NCBI RefSeq assembly: GCF_029433115.1
Contig: NZ_JARNTV010000001.1
Location: 124,001-188,000, forward strand
Origin: Sphingomonas sp. AOB5
GTDB lineage: Bacteria > Pseudomonadota > Alphaproteobacteria > Sphingomonadales > Sphingomonadaceae
Direction: 5' to 3'
DNA: 64,000 bases
Part shown: one piece after another, positions 36,801-45,064 of the stretch
How positions within the stretch are numbered: the first letter of the stretch is position 1
How the letters are laid out: each line of letters opens with the position of its first letter
The notes under the pieces: model-generated
Told to the model about the DNA's origin: nothing
The model's input: only the letters and a program-made list of their open reading frames with translations
Database searches by the model: none
Program-made: the position numbers and the translations under genes

Positions 36801-39457
36801 CGGCACTCAAGAAGAGTTTCAAGAAGGAATGGATATCGCGGCTGATGCCGCTTGTCACTGAGCAGGCGGACGGCGGCAGCCGACTGCTGGCGCGCAAGCT
36901 TTCGCTCCAGATCGGCGGAGATGATTGGAAGCGCTGCGCACGTTGCACTTCGGTTCATCGCACGATCGCGACCGTGCCGGTCTGCATAGACTGTGGATCT
37001 ATCGATGTGCATGCGTTCGATCCAGACAGCGATCCAGTGTTTCTCGCACGCAAGGGCTTCTATCGCGGTCCGGTGATTAAAGCGCTCGGCAATGACGATC
37101 CGGACCTCATGTCGATCATCGCGGCCGAGCACACCGCGCAGCTCAATGCCGCCCGGCCGGACGCGGCCTTCTCACAAGCCGAGCATCATGAGATGCAGTT
37201 CCAGGACATCGACTTGTCTTGGCGCGACGTCGACCAGGGCCGCAGCACCAGTATCGATGTGCTGAGTAGCACCACGACCATGGAGGTCGGCATCGACATC
37301 GGCGACCTCTCGGGTGTCGCCCTACGCAATATGCCGCCCGGCCGAGCCAACTACCAGCAGCGGGCCGGCCGGGCGGGGCGCCGCGGTAATGCTGTCGCCA
37401 CAGTCGTCGCGTTCGGCAGCGCCGACAGCCATGATGATCACTATTTCACTCGCCCGCAGGAGATGATTCGCGGCCAGGTCATCGACCCGCGTCTGACTCT
37501 CGAGAATCCGGACATTGCCCGCCGGCACATTCGGGCCTTCCTGCTCCAGCGCTACCACGACCATAAGCTGCCGACTCTCAACCCTTCCGATCCGGCCCTC
37601 GCCAATCTCTTCTCGGTGCTGGGCACGGTGGGTGATTTTGCCAGCACCGGGCCGCTGAACCGGCTCGACCTCCAGACTTGGCTCAATGCCAACGAAGCAG
37701 GGCTGCGCGCCGCAATCGACGGCTGGCTGCCCGGTGAATTGAGTCAGGCCGACCGTACCATGCTGCTCGATCAGTTCATCGTCGACCTGCTCGGAGCGCT
37801 CGATCTCGCGCTCGAAGGCTTGCAGGACGCAGCCCTGCCACCGGACCCGGAGGGGGCGCCCGCCGCGGCTGATACGCCGGCATGGATGGCGCCACTACCC
37901 GAGGACACACCCGATCCGGACCAACTCGAGGCGGAGGCCGATCCGGTTCCCGACGACGACAAGGGTTTGGATGCGGCTGCCGACAATCTGCTTGATCGCC
38001 TGCTCTATTGGGGTGTCCTGCCGCGCTACGCGTTCCCGACCGACGTCGCACCCTTCTATGTTTTCAGCGCCAACTCCACCGGCTATCGGGCTGAGATGGA
38101 GTTTGCGCCCAGCCAGGGGCTCAACCTCGCGCTCTCGCAATATGCGCCGAACAAGCAGATCTGGATCAAGGGTAAGCAATATACTTCCAAGGCGATCTAC
38201 TCTCCCTTTCCTGACGATCGCCGCGTCGCCTGGGGTCGCAAGCGCCTCTATTATGAGTGCGAGCGGTGCGGGCACGCCAAGACCGAAGGATTCTACAATC
38301 CGGCCAAGCGCGGCGAGCGGCTGACCTGCGAGGCGTGCCACACGCCGAACAGCTTCGGGCCCGCGAAACCGTGGTTCCGCCCTCCTGGATTTGCGCATGT
38401 GTGGAAGGCGCCGGCGCCTTCGGTCCCGGACGAACCGAATGAGACTGCCTATGCGACGCGCGCGAAGTTGGTGATGACCGCGGACGGCACGCAGATGGGC
38501 GCGCCGATCACGAGCAACGTGCGCGGCCTGGCGACTCGGCAGCATCTGCTGGTCTCGAACTCGGGGCCCGACAGCGATGGCTATGACTATTGCGTGCGCT
38601 GCGGTCGGATCGAGTCGTCCGCAGCGCCCGAGATGAACCTCTCGCAGCCGCACCCTTTACCCTATCCGAACGATAATGACCCACCTTGCCCTGGCTTCTC
38701 CTCGCGGGGTGTTGTTCTTGGAACCGACTTTCCCACCGACATTGCCCTATTCGCCCTTCGCCTCGATGCGCCGTTCCTCTTGATACCGGCGCACTCAGAA
38801 ACGCTGTCGGCGATGCGCACCGTGTGCGAGGCGCTCGCCAAGGCTGCGTGCCGACTGCTGGAGATCGAGCCCGGCGAGGTTCTCGCCGAATATAGACCGG
38901 CGCTAAATGACCGGGGTGCTGCCGGTTCGCTCGTGGAGGTCTTTCTCTACGACACGCTGGCAGGCGGCGCGGGCTTCGCGCCGCAGCTTGTCCCGCGCGG
39001 GCAGGAACTGTTCGAGATGGCACTGTCACTACTGGAGGACTGTCCCGAGCAGTGTGACGCGTCCTGCTATCGCTGTCTGCGGAGCTTCCGGAACAAGCTC
39101 GATCACGGGCTGCTCGATCGCTTCGTTGGCGCCCAATTGCTTCGTCATCTGCTCTCCGGCGTTATTGCGCCGTTCGATGATAGGCGTGCCGCGCAGTCGC
39201 TGGCGATCCTAGCAGCGGATCTAAGGCGCCAGCTTCCCATCAACTTCAGTGTTGATCAGCCGTTGACGAACAGCGCCCTATCGGGACCGCTCATAGTCCG
39301 AGGTCCGCAGGGGAAGACTGTGACCATTGATATTCATTCGCCTATTGCACCCGGCATACCTGCATTTGGTTCGACAGATGCAGTGCTCGTCGATGACCTA
39401 CGAGTCAGGCGACACCTAGGAGAGGAGATTGAGCGCATCCTCCCTGCGTTGATCTGA
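33881..39457 (+). CDS. druE: DruE-like giant DEAD/DEAH helicase with DUF1998
   Basis: A 1858-residue helicase. Walker A GTGSGKTES lies at about 117-125, the DEAH box VLDEAHLYRGAQGAEV at about 344-359 and a motif III-like CATASFSD soon after. The second RecA domain has VLSSTTTMEVGIDIGDLSG near 1125 and QQRAGRAGRRGNA near 1160. DUF1998 is towards the end with the cysteine cluster CPEQCDASCYRCLRSFRNK near 1720. Cysteine pairs at about 1460-1490 (ECERCGH, CEACH) and others suggest zinc ribbons, and an Asp-rich run lies near 690. This is the DruE signature gene shared by all described Druantia types. It overlaps the preceding gene by four bases. Confidence 0.9.
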   Translation: MTATIQETIATLHHTLQGYIEATYHIADPKTVAQRRALLRNAGGIFQTPYVESTPRYVTGKTYAQMTDIPDAAREAFARLAAPATGKPLLFDPPYTHQADAIRTILYDRRNVMIMTGTGSGKTESFLLPILGKLAIEARDRSAQFAGHSAVRAMVLYPMNALVNDQLGRLRTLFGDPRLVEMFQGWSGRAATFARYTSRTPYAGVRTKEKDSARLRSIGDFFVDIEDAAKRHADGTPIVDVEDARAAALMSRLQGKGKWPAKPSVSQWFGSGRWMAGSAFRRAVTLEDDAELMTRYEIQQAPPDLLITNYSMLEYMMLRPIERSIFEATRLWLAACPDEKFLIVLDEAHLYRGAQGAEVGLLLRRLRERLAIPPDRFQVICATASFSDAGKAMAGAFGAQLTGVDPASFVPVTGDLKLRGGAAKGDGADLASLGGIDLDLFFSENAAERSASIAPFLSARGVSPSGDDEADLFHALSNYPPFALLVNETMRRACALDELPDLIFDDPAPDAGARAINALLATGSRARLKPDDPSLLPCRVHAFYRGLPGLWACMDPDCTSLSPAERGGPIGKLYAQPRDRCGCSAPVLSYFTCRYCGTSYARAYTKDVGQPDHLFAEPGQKLITSAGVALSFQPLDLMLEASGPLTQGVAANYDLASGLLNPEKLSARHRLVYLRPQASSLAAAVGTGTDDDDDDQGDDDDDGSMGAGPGQFVPCGCCGRSVRGGKASVQDHVTKGDQPFQALVSAQIRVQPPSPAKATEFAPLRGRKVLVFSDSRQVAARLAPALQVYSLKDTLRALLPVGYQLLGSDPVIADSIVLDNAWLATVVAAHKLGVRLRPELEPSETMPSVPDTPPGSMPGTKVLIGLLNQEPPANLIRALVDVLRDNILGLEPLAIASIVEAESETAKIMALPPLVGLAETPEDKLAVARAWLRAWSRKSGIWFRGMPNSWWGTGGIVRSHKGDFRAMQHVLNTPALKKSFKKEWISRLMPLVTEQADGGSRLLARKLSLQIGGDDWKRCARCTSVHRTIATVPVCIDCGSIDVHAFDPDSDPVFLARKGFYRGPVIKALGNDDPDLMSIIAAEHTAQLNAARPDAAFSQAEHHEMQFQDIDLSWRDVDQGRSTSIDVLSSTTTMEVGIDIGDLSGVALRNMPPGRANYQQRAGRAGRRGNAVATVVAFGSADSHDDHYFTRPQEMIRGQVIDPRLTLENPDIARRHIRAFLLQRYHDHKLPTLNPSDPALANLFSVLGTVGDFASTGPLNRLDLQTWLNANEAGLRAAIDGWLPGELSQADRTMLLDQFIVDLLGALDLALEGLQDAALPPDPEGAPAAADTPAWMAPLPEDTPDPDQLEAEADPVPDDDKGLDAAADNLLDRLLYWGVLPRYAFPTDVAPFYVFSANSTGYRAEMEFAPSQGLNLALSQYAPNKQIWIKGKQYTSKAIYSPFPDDRRVAWGRKRLYYECERCGHAKTEGFYNPAKRGERLTCEACHTPNSFGPAKPWFRPPGFAHVWKAPAPSVPDEPNETAYATRAKLVMTADGTQMGAPITSNVRGLATRQHLLVSNSGPDSDGYDYCVRCGRIESSAAPEMNLSQPHPLPYPNDNDPPCPGFSSRGVVLGTDFPTDIALFALRLDAPFLLIPAHSETLSAMRTVCEALAKAACRLLEIEPGEVLAEYRPALNDRGAAGSLVEVFLYDTLAGGAGFAPQLVPRGQELFEMALSLLEDCPEQCDASCYRCLRSFRNKLDHGLLDRFVGAQLLRHLLSGVIAPFDDRRAAQSLAILAADLRRQLPINFSVDQPLTNSALSGPLIVRGPQGKTVTIDIHSPIAPGIPAFGSTDAVLVDDLRVRRHLGEEIERILPALI

Positions 39458-39738
39458 TCGGTCGGGATACAAAACGATAGGCTTTGCAAACGGGCCTTTG
39501 GGTTCCAACATCCAGTCGAATGACCCAGTATTGCTGCGGTTGCCCGAGTCAAAAATCGCTATCCAAGACGCTCGCAACGGCCCAGGAATCGATGAAACTA
39601 ATTGACACTTTCTGATCAAACATGTAATCAAATCATCGGCGAGACTTGAAGTGACCTATATTACGGGAAATTTTTCGGGTCATTCATGAATTTTTTAATC
39701 GTCGATAAGATTGCATTTCAAGTGGATACTTAACTTTA
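39458..39738. other. AT-richer non-coding right end of the island
   Basis: About 280 bases from the druE stop to the right attachment copy. The last 150 bases are much richer in A and T than the rest of the window. A short minus-strand open frame overlaps the druE end (39416-39631) but shows no recognisable domain, so I do not call it a gene. No clear terminator is seen for the Druantia-like operon. Confidence 0.5.
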
Positions 39739-39766
39739 TCGAGTTCTCTTCTGGCACCATTTTCCC
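39739..39766 (+). repeat. attR: degenerate copy of the tRNA-Leu 3' end
   Basis: Twenty-eight bases resembling 6960-6987, including CTCTTCTGG and GCACCATTT parts. Differences are C to T after TCGAGT, loss of one G from the acceptor GGG and an extra T after CCA. No tRNA body precedes it, so it is a displaced tRNA end marking the island's far border; ordinary chromosomal coding resumes 100 bases later. Confidence 0.75.
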
Positions 39767-39830
39767 GCTGGCGAATAATCGCGCGGGACCGAGCTGCGGC
39801 TAACACCGCTTCCGATCCTCGCAAGCCCCA

Positions 39831-39856
39831 CCCGCCAGCGGCAAACCGCCGGCGGG
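39831..39856. terminator. hairpin downstream of the M16 peptidase gene
   Basis: CCCGCCAGCGG and CCGCCGGCGGG pair with one G-T-type mismatch around a short AAA-containing loop, 10 bases beyond the peptidase stop (minus strand). No T-run follows in the transcript direction, so the termination role is uncertain. Confidence 0.35.
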
Positions 39857-39865
39857 CGTCCAGGC

Positions 39866-42778
39866 TCACTTCTTCCGCTTCACCCCCGCCCGCGGCGCAG
39901 CCGCCGGCTTCGGGGCCTTGCCTTCCGGCACCACCACCATCGTCCAGTCCTTGCTCGGCACAAGGTACTTCACGGCCAGCGCCTGGATGTCCTCCGGGGT
40001 CACGCCGCGATAGTCGCGGCCCAGCGTGTTCACGGCGGCGATGCGCGCGGGATCCAGGCCGCCGCCCTGGGTCAGTTGCAGCCAGAACATGTTGCCGCTC
40101 GAACGGCGGATGATCGTCTGCATCAGCGGGTTGATCGCGCGTTCCAGCTCGTCCTGGCTGATCGGCTTCGCCACCAGGTCCGCGGCGATGCTGCGGGTCA
40201 GCTGGAAGAAGAAGTCGGTCTTGTCGGGCGGCAACAGGCCCAGCGCCATGATCTTGCCGCCGCTGGTCGTGCCGATCGGCCAGTCGCTCATCACCGATGG
40301 CGAATAGCTCACGCCCGCCTGGCTGCGCAGCTGATCCATCAGCCGGTCGCGGAACACTGCGGCCAGGATCTCGAGCCGACGGCTTTCGCGGATATCGGCG
40401 CTGCCGCCGCCGGTCGGCCAAGCGATCACCGCCGCGGCCTGATCGTCCTGCCCGGTATGGGTGCGCACGACAGGCTTGGCGACATGCGCCGGGAACTTGG
40501 CCGGCGGGGTCAGCACGGTGCTGGCGGTACGCGGCTTCAGCGCGCCGAAGGTCGATCCGAACGCGGCGATCGCTTCCTCGGTCTTCAGGTCGCCGAAGAT
40601 CGAGACCTCGATCGGCCCGCTTGCCAATAGCGGCTCCCACAGCGCGCGGAAGCTCGCCGGGGTCAGCGCCGCGATGGCCGCCTTGGGCGGGATGCCCCAG
40701 CGCGGATCGCCCGAATGGAGCAGGCTGTCGAGATCGCGGTTGATCACCGCGTCGGGCGAGGCCGACAGGCTGGCATAGGTCGAAAGCGACGCGGTCTTGC
40801 CGCGATTGACCGGGTTGGGATCCCATGCCGGCGATGCCAGCTTGGCCGCGAACAGCTTCAGCTGATCGGGCAGGTCGCTCATCGTCGTCTGTGCAGAGAA
40901 GACGAAGGCGTCGTCGTCGATCGCGAAGTCGAAGCCGATCTGGCGATTGCCGGTCAGCGCATCGAGCTCCTCCTGGCCATAGGTGCCGACGCCGCTGGCG
41001 ACCAGCGCGCCGCCGCCTGCCCATGCCGGCGTCCGCCGGTTCGCGGGCAGCGCGTTGAGGCCGCGGCCGAAGCGTACCTGGACATAGACCTTGCTGGTCT
41101 CCGAAGAATTCTCGTGGATCAGCAAGGTCACGCCGTTGGAGAAGGTGACCTTCTCGATCTTGGGCGAGAACAGCACCGTCTCGCGGCTCACCACCGTGCC
41201 GGGCGTGCCCAGCGCAGGCAGGCCGTCGAAGGTGACGTTGCCCAGTTCCTTGCGCGGCTTGCCCGATCCCGAGACATCGGCGTTGAGCGCCGCGGTCAGC
41301 TTGGCGCCCGCGCGCGGATCGGCGGTGTGCAGGTTCAGGATCGCGCGGGTGGCCGTGCCCTCGAACACCTTCTTCGATGCGGCCTGCACCGTTTCGGGCG
41401 TGAACATGCGCAAGTCCACGGCTTCCTTGAAGATGTCGTAGCTCGCCTCGGGCGTGGTCATCGTCTCGTTGATGTCGACCGCCTGGATCATGTCCTCGGC
41501 CAGCGACACGCCCGATTCCACCGGTGCGGTGTTGATGCGGTTCTTCATCGCCGATTCGATCTCGGCGAGTTCGCGGTCGATCTCGGCCTGGGTCGGCGGG
41601 CTGGCGGCAGCATCGGCGATCACGCCGCGCACATCCTTCAGCGCGGTCTCCCAATTCTCGCCCACCGGCATGATCTGCACGGTGGTGACATTGGCGGAGC
41701 GGCCGACATCGTCGAGGCTGGCGCCCGCGGCCAGGAAGCTGCCGCCGGTGCGCGCGCGCGATTCAAGCCGCCGGTTGATGATGCGGATCGCCACCAGATC
41801 GACCATGCGCTTCTGGTTGAAGATCACCGTGTCGGAAAACACCGTCCAGGGCCGCACCACGGTCAGCATGGTCAGCACCGGGATCTGCGGCTCGACCAGC
41901 GTGGCACTCGTCGGGCCATCGGCGATCGGCTTGCCGAAATCGGGCGTGGCCGGCGCCGGGCCGGTGCCCTTCCAGCTCGAGAAATGCTTGATCACCATCT
42001 GCTCGAGCAGATTGACGTCCATGTCGCCCACCACGACCACCACCGCACGCTCGGGGCGGTACCAGCGGTCATGGAATGCCTTCACGCTCTCGGCGGTCGC
42101 GCCGTTCAGCGTCTCGGTGGTGCCGATCGGCTTGCGCTTGGCGAGCGGTTGCCCGGCGAACATCAGGTCGAACATCGCGTCCTGCAGACGCATCTGCGCG
42201 CCCGGCTGCTCGCGCGCTTCGGCAAGCACCACCGGCCGCTCGGCGTTCAGCGTCGCGGGCGTGATGTTGGGGCCGTACATCATGCCGGCCAGGATCTTCA
42301 TGCTCTCGTCCAGTCCGCTCTCGGTCGCGCTGGGCAGGTCGAGCTTGTAGACGGTCTGGGTAAAGGTGGTGCTGGCATTGCTGTCCGACCCGAAGGTCAC
42401 GCCCAGCCGCTGCCAGATCTGCTTGGAATCGCCATCGGGCACATAGACCGAGCCGCGGAACGACAGATGCTCCAACAGGTGCGCGAAGCCGCGCTCGCTG
42501 TCGGTCTCGTTCAGCGAACCGGCGTCGATCCGCACGCGCACCGCGACCTGCCCCGGCGGCACGCCATTCTTGCGCACGACATAGCGCAGGCCGTTCGGCA
42601 GCCGCCCGAAACGCCATGCGGTATCATGGACTAAGTCGCTGTTCTTGTAGAGCCAGGGATCCTCGGCGGTCTGGATCGTGCGGGCGGGTGGCGCCTGCTG
42701 GGCGATCGCGGGAACCGCGAGGCCAAGGATCGAAAGGGCGACGAGGGCGGAGCGCGCGCTGCGCAGGTACGACAACAT
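39866..42778 (-). CDS. M16-family zinc metallopeptidase (two-domain, secreted)
   Basis: A 970-residue protein with a signal peptide (LVALSILGLAVPAIAQQ, cleavage likely after AIA-Q). The inverted zinc motif HxxEH appears as FAHLLEHLSF, with a downstream glutamate in VLAEAREQPG, in the first M16 domain. A second, non-catalytic M16 half (VTFSNGVTLLIHENSSETSK onward) completes the clam-shell. The C-terminus is lysine/proline/alanine-rich. I start at the ATG at 42776-42778; the frame upstream to 43270 is arginine-rich and lacks a signal. Probably a periplasmic peptidase; substrate unknown. It is the first chromosomal gene right of the island. Confidence 0.9.
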   Translation of the reverse strand: MLSYLRSARSALVALSILGLAVPAIAQQAPPARTIQTAEDPWLYKNSDLVHDTAWRFGRLPNGLRYVVRKNGVPPGQVAVRVRIDAGSLNETDSERGFAHLLEHLSFRGSVYVPDGDSKQIWQRLGVTFGSDSNASTTFTQTVYKLDLPSATESGLDESMKILAGMMYGPNITPATLNAERPVVLAEAREQPGAQMRLQDAMFDLMFAGQPLAKRKPIGTTETLNGATAESVKAFHDRWYRPERAVVVVVGDMDVNLLEQMVIKHFSSWKGTGPAPATPDFGKPIADGPTSATLVEPQIPVLTMLTVVRPWTVFSDTVIFNQKRMVDLVAIRIINRRLESRARTGGSFLAAGASLDDVGRSANVTTVQIMPVGENWETALKDVRGVIADAAASPPTQAEIDRELAEIESAMKNRINTAPVESGVSLAEDMIQAVDINETMTTPEASYDIFKEAVDLRMFTPETVQAASKKVFEGTATRAILNLHTADPRAGAKLTAALNADVSGSGKPRKELGNVTFDGLPALGTPGTVVSRETVLFSPKIEKVTFSNGVTLLIHENSSETSKVYVQVRFGRGLNALPANRRTPAWAGGGALVASGVGTYGQEELDALTGNRQIGFDFAIDDDAFVFSAQTTMSDLPDQLKLFAAKLASPAWDPNPVNRGKTASLSTYASLSASPDAVINRDLDSLLHSGDPRWGIPPKAAIAALTPASFRALWEPLLASGPIEVSIFGDLKTEEAIAAFGSTFGALKPRTASTVLTPPAKFPAHVAKPVVRTHTGQDDQAAAVIAWPTGGGSADIRESRRLEILAAVFRDRLMDQLRSQAGVSYSPSVMSDWPIGTTSGGKIMALGLLPPDKTDFFFQLTRSIAADLVAKPISQDELERAINPLMQTIIRRSSGNMFWLQLTQGGGLDPARIAAVNTLGRDYRGVTPEDIQALAVKYLVPSKDWTMVVVPEGKAPKPAAAPRAGVKRKK

Positions 42779-42981
42779 ATTGCGATTGTAGGCATCGCGT
42801 CCCGATCCCGCAATCCCGCGGAAAAGCGCCGTAACCCGCGCCACAATCCCTTTGCGGCACGCCATCATTTGGACCCATGCAAAGGTTAATGATGATGGCT
42901 TCAAGGGCATTCCGCCGCCGTCTCTGGGGAGGGACAGGCACGGAAAACAGCCACAGAATCGGAAAGGTCGAGGGGCACCAG

Positions 42982-43596
42982 GTGAGCGTTGGCATTTCGA
43001 AGGACGAAGCCACAATGTGGCGCAATCCGGGCGCGGCCGCCGCGCTTCCCGCAAATTCGCTGCGCTCGCTGCTCGACCGGCTGATCGCCGCTTCGTCGCT
43101 GATCCCCAACGATCCCGTTCTCGACATGCGCGAATTCGCCTGGACCGCGACGCTGCGCGCCAACTGGTCCGCGATCCGCGACGAGGCTGCCAGTGCATTG
43201 GGCGGCGCCGCGCAGCGGCTGTCGCTGTGGAACCATGGCGGCGAGGAAGATCTGGCGCGTTGCCCGGCAACCGCCGCTGCGCTTGCGCAGATTCCGGGAC
43301 TGGTCAGCGCACGCTATTCGACGCTGGCCTCGGGCATCCATGTCCCGCGCCGCCGCGGCGCGACCAAAGGGCTGATCACCTGCCATCTCGGCCTGTCGGT
43401 GCCGCGCGACGGCGATGTGCGCATGGCGCTGGCCGATCGCGTGCTGCGCTGGTCCGAAGGCGAGACTTTGGTGTTCGACGACAGTTACGAGCACGAGATT
43501 TGGAACGAGGCGAGCGCCGCGCGCACCGTCCTCCACCTCCAGTTCCGCCGCCCCCTGAAACAGCCCGCACGCTGGCTGGCGGAGCGGCTGCTTTAA
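42982..43596 (+). CDS. aspartyl/asparaginyl beta-hydroxylase-like dioxygenase
   Basis: The 2-oxoglutarate/Fe(II) signature is in the C-terminal half: a first His in ASGIHVPRRRGATKGLITCH, then LRWSEGETLVFDDSYEHEIWNE with the second metal His, and the oxoglutarate-binding Arg in ARTVLHLQFRRPL. This resembles the Asp/Arg hydroxylase family. I choose the GTG at 42982, with AGGGGC six bases before it (204 residues); ATG at 43015 or 42877 are possible. Some members act on lipids or peptides rather than Asp residues; the substrate is unknown. Confidence 0.75.
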   Translation: MSVGISKDEATMWRNPGAAAALPANSLRSLLDRLIAASSLIPNDPVLDMREFAWTATLRANWSAIRDEAASALGGAAQRLSLWNHGGEEDLARCPATAAALAQIPGLVSARYSTLASGIHVPRRRGATKGLITCHLGLSVPRDGDVRMALADRVLRWSEGETLVFDDSYEHEIWNEASAARTVLHLQFRRPLKQPARWLAERLL

Positions 43597-43620
43597 AAGC
43601 AGCCATCACAGCGCGCCCTC

Positions 43621-43728
43621 GCCTTCCCCAGCGAAGGCTGGGGCCCAGCTGCAGGACGCTCATTGGAGCGTGTCGAACGCCGTTACATCGACCTTTGCGA
43701 CTGGGCCCCAGCCTTCGCTGGGGAAGGC
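43621..43728. repeat. paired 28-bp inverted repeat (family A, CCAGCGAAGGCTGG variant)
   Basis: 43621-43648 and 43701-43728 are perfect reverse complements. Each arm is itself a hairpin (CCCCAGC-GAAG-GCTGGGG). It lies between the hydroxylase and nfu genes. The same hairpin occurs once at 60918-60944, and a stem-variant form occurs at 54015-54090 and 56136-56211. Confidence 0.85.
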
Positions 43729-43827
43729 AAATCGGGACAAGGAGGAGAAGGTCACACTTCTCGTCGTAAACCATCCGTTTCCCGCCACCACCTTGATCCC
43801 GGCCCGGCATCGGCCCACATGCGGTCC

Positions 43828-44403
43828 ATGCTGATCGAGACCGAACCGACGCCCAACCCGGCGACGCTCAAATTCCTTCCCGGCCGCACGGTCATGGAAT
43901 CCGGAACCCGCGATTTCGCGACCCCGGAGGAAGCCGAAGTCTCGCCGCTGGCCGATGCGCTCTTCAATCTGGGCGATGTGACCGGCGTGTTCTTTGGCCG
44001 CGACTTCATCTCAGTCACCGCGGCGCCCGGCGTCGATTGGCGCTCGCTGAAGCCCGATGTGCTGGCGATCCTGCTCGATCATTTCTCGGCCAACATGCCG
44101 TTGTTCCACATGCCTTCGGCCGGCTTCTCGGTCCCGCCGCCCGAGGACGAGGATTTCGGCGACGATCCCGAGGATGCCGATATCGTGGCGCAGATCCGCG
44201 AACTGATCGACACCCGCGTCCGCCCCGCGGTCGCAAACGACGGCGGCGACATCGTCTATCGCGGGTTCAAGCAGGGCAAGGTGTTCCTCCAGATGCAGGG
44301 CGCCTGTTCGGGCTGCCCCTCATCCTCCGCGACGCTGAAGAACGGGATCGAGCAGTTGCTGAAGCACTATGTTCCCGAAGTCACCGAAGTCCGCGCGGTC
44401 TGA
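43828..44403 (+). CDS. NifU/Nfu-type Fe-S cluster scaffold or carrier
   Basis: A 191-residue protein. The N-terminal Nfu_N domain is clear (MLIETEPTPNPATLKFLPGR, SPLADALFNLGDVTGVFFG). The C-terminal NifU-like domain has the cluster-binding CxxC in QMQGACSGCPSSSATLKNGIE. The start at 43828 gives the normal family N-terminus; ATG at 43819 adds three residues. The role is carrying 4Fe-4S clusters to apoproteins such as lipoate synthase or MiaB, whose gene is a few kilobases away. Confidence 0.93.
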   Translation: MLIETEPTPNPATLKFLPGRTVMESGTRDFATPEEAEVSPLADALFNLGDVTGVFFGRDFISVTAAPGVDWRSLKPDVLAILLDHFSANMPLFHMPSAGFSVPPPEDEDFGDDPEDADIVAQIRELIDTRVRPAVANDGGDIVYRGFKQGKVFLQMQGACSGCPSSSATLKNGIEQLLKHYVPEVTEVRAV

Positions 44404-44433
44404 TCCCGCGGCCTTTTCAGGAAAGTAACGATC

Positions 44434-45027
44434 ATGACCAACAAGCTCGACGAGGCTGGCCTCGACACGATCTTCCGCGCCGCGCGTTCGGCCAATGGCT
44501 ATAATGGCGATCCGGTCACCGAAGCCGATATCCGCGCGATCTACGATCTGCTGAAGATGGGGCCGACCTCGGCCAACCAGCAATCGGGCCGTTTCGTCTG
44601 GGTGACCAGCGAGGCTGCCAAGGCGAAGCTCGCCGAGACTGCCAGCGGAACCAATGGCGCCAAGATCCTTGCCGCACCGGCATCGGTGGTTATCGGCATG
44701 GACCTGAAGTTCAACGAGCATCTGCCGTGGCTCTTCCCCCACGCGCCGACCGCGAAGGACTGGTTCCCCGATCCCGAAGTCCGCTTCAAGCATGCCTTCC
44801 GCAACTCGTCGCTGCAGGGCGCCTATTTCATCATCGCCGCGCGCGCGCTCGGCTTCGATGTCGGCCCGATGTCGGGCTTCGATCACGACAAGGTCGATGC
44901 GGCCTTCTTCGGCGACCAGCCCGATGTGAAGTCGAACTTCATCGCCACGCTGGGCCATGCCGATCATGCGACGATCTTCGATCGCCTGCCGCGCCCCGAG
45001 TTCGAGCAGTTCAACCGGATCGATTGA
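44434..45027 (+). CDS. malonic semialdehyde reductase-like nitroreductase (RutE-type)
   Basis: A 197-residue nitroreductase-fold flavoprotein. Signature stretches are FRAARSANGYNGDPVTEADIRAIYDLLKMGPTSANQQSGRFVWV in parts, APASVVIGMDLKFNEHLP, FRNSSLQGAYFIIAARALG, VGPMSGFD and DVKSNFIATLGHAD. This follows the RutE/HadB subfamily, which reduces malonic semialdehyde. It begins 30 bases after nfu. No pyrimidine-degradation (rut) genes are nearby, so a broader reductase role is possible. Confidence 0.85.
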   Translation: MTNKLDEAGLDTIFRAARSANGYNGDPVTEADIRAIYDLLKMGPTSANQQSGRFVWVTSEAAKAKLAETASGTNGAKILAAPASVVIGMDLKFNEHLPWLFPHAPTAKDWFPDPEVRFKHAFRNSSLQGAYFIIAARALGFDVGPMSGFDHDKVDAAFFGDQPDVKSNFIATLGHADHATIFDRLPRPEFEQFNRID

Positions 45028-45064
45028 CCGCGTTCGCCATCCCGGCGAAAGCCGCACCGTGACG

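Larger units (their letters stand above)
6960..39766. mobile_element. integrative mobilizable element inserted at tRNA-Leu, carrying defence-like cargo
   Basis: The left edge is the tRNA-Leu 3' end and the right edge an imperfect copy of it. Within the element are a P4-type integrase, AlpA-type regulator, ParB-like protein, DUF736, TraC/TraD-like proteins, an oriT core and relaxase TraA with DUF6118. No VirB/Trb secretion or coupling-protein genes are seen, so transfer would need a helper. Cargo groups are a nuclease-STAND plus HKD protein (8.8-12.2 kb), PUA-HNH (12.4-13.3 kb), a DUF4747-like/membrane pair and a second nuclease-STAND (18.6-24.2 kb) and a Druantia-like operon (28.8-39.5 kb). 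Chromosomal housekeeping genes resume on both sides. Confidence 0.85.

Noticed and set aside
39416..39631. 71-codon minus-strand frame overlapping the druE end
   Set aside because: It overlaps druE, has no domain and no clear start signal; possibly a remnant, but not supportable.
39684..41654. 656-codon minus-strand frame within the M16 peptidase gene
   Set aside because: It is an out-of-frame shadow; the in-register frame carries the signal peptide and HxxEH motif.
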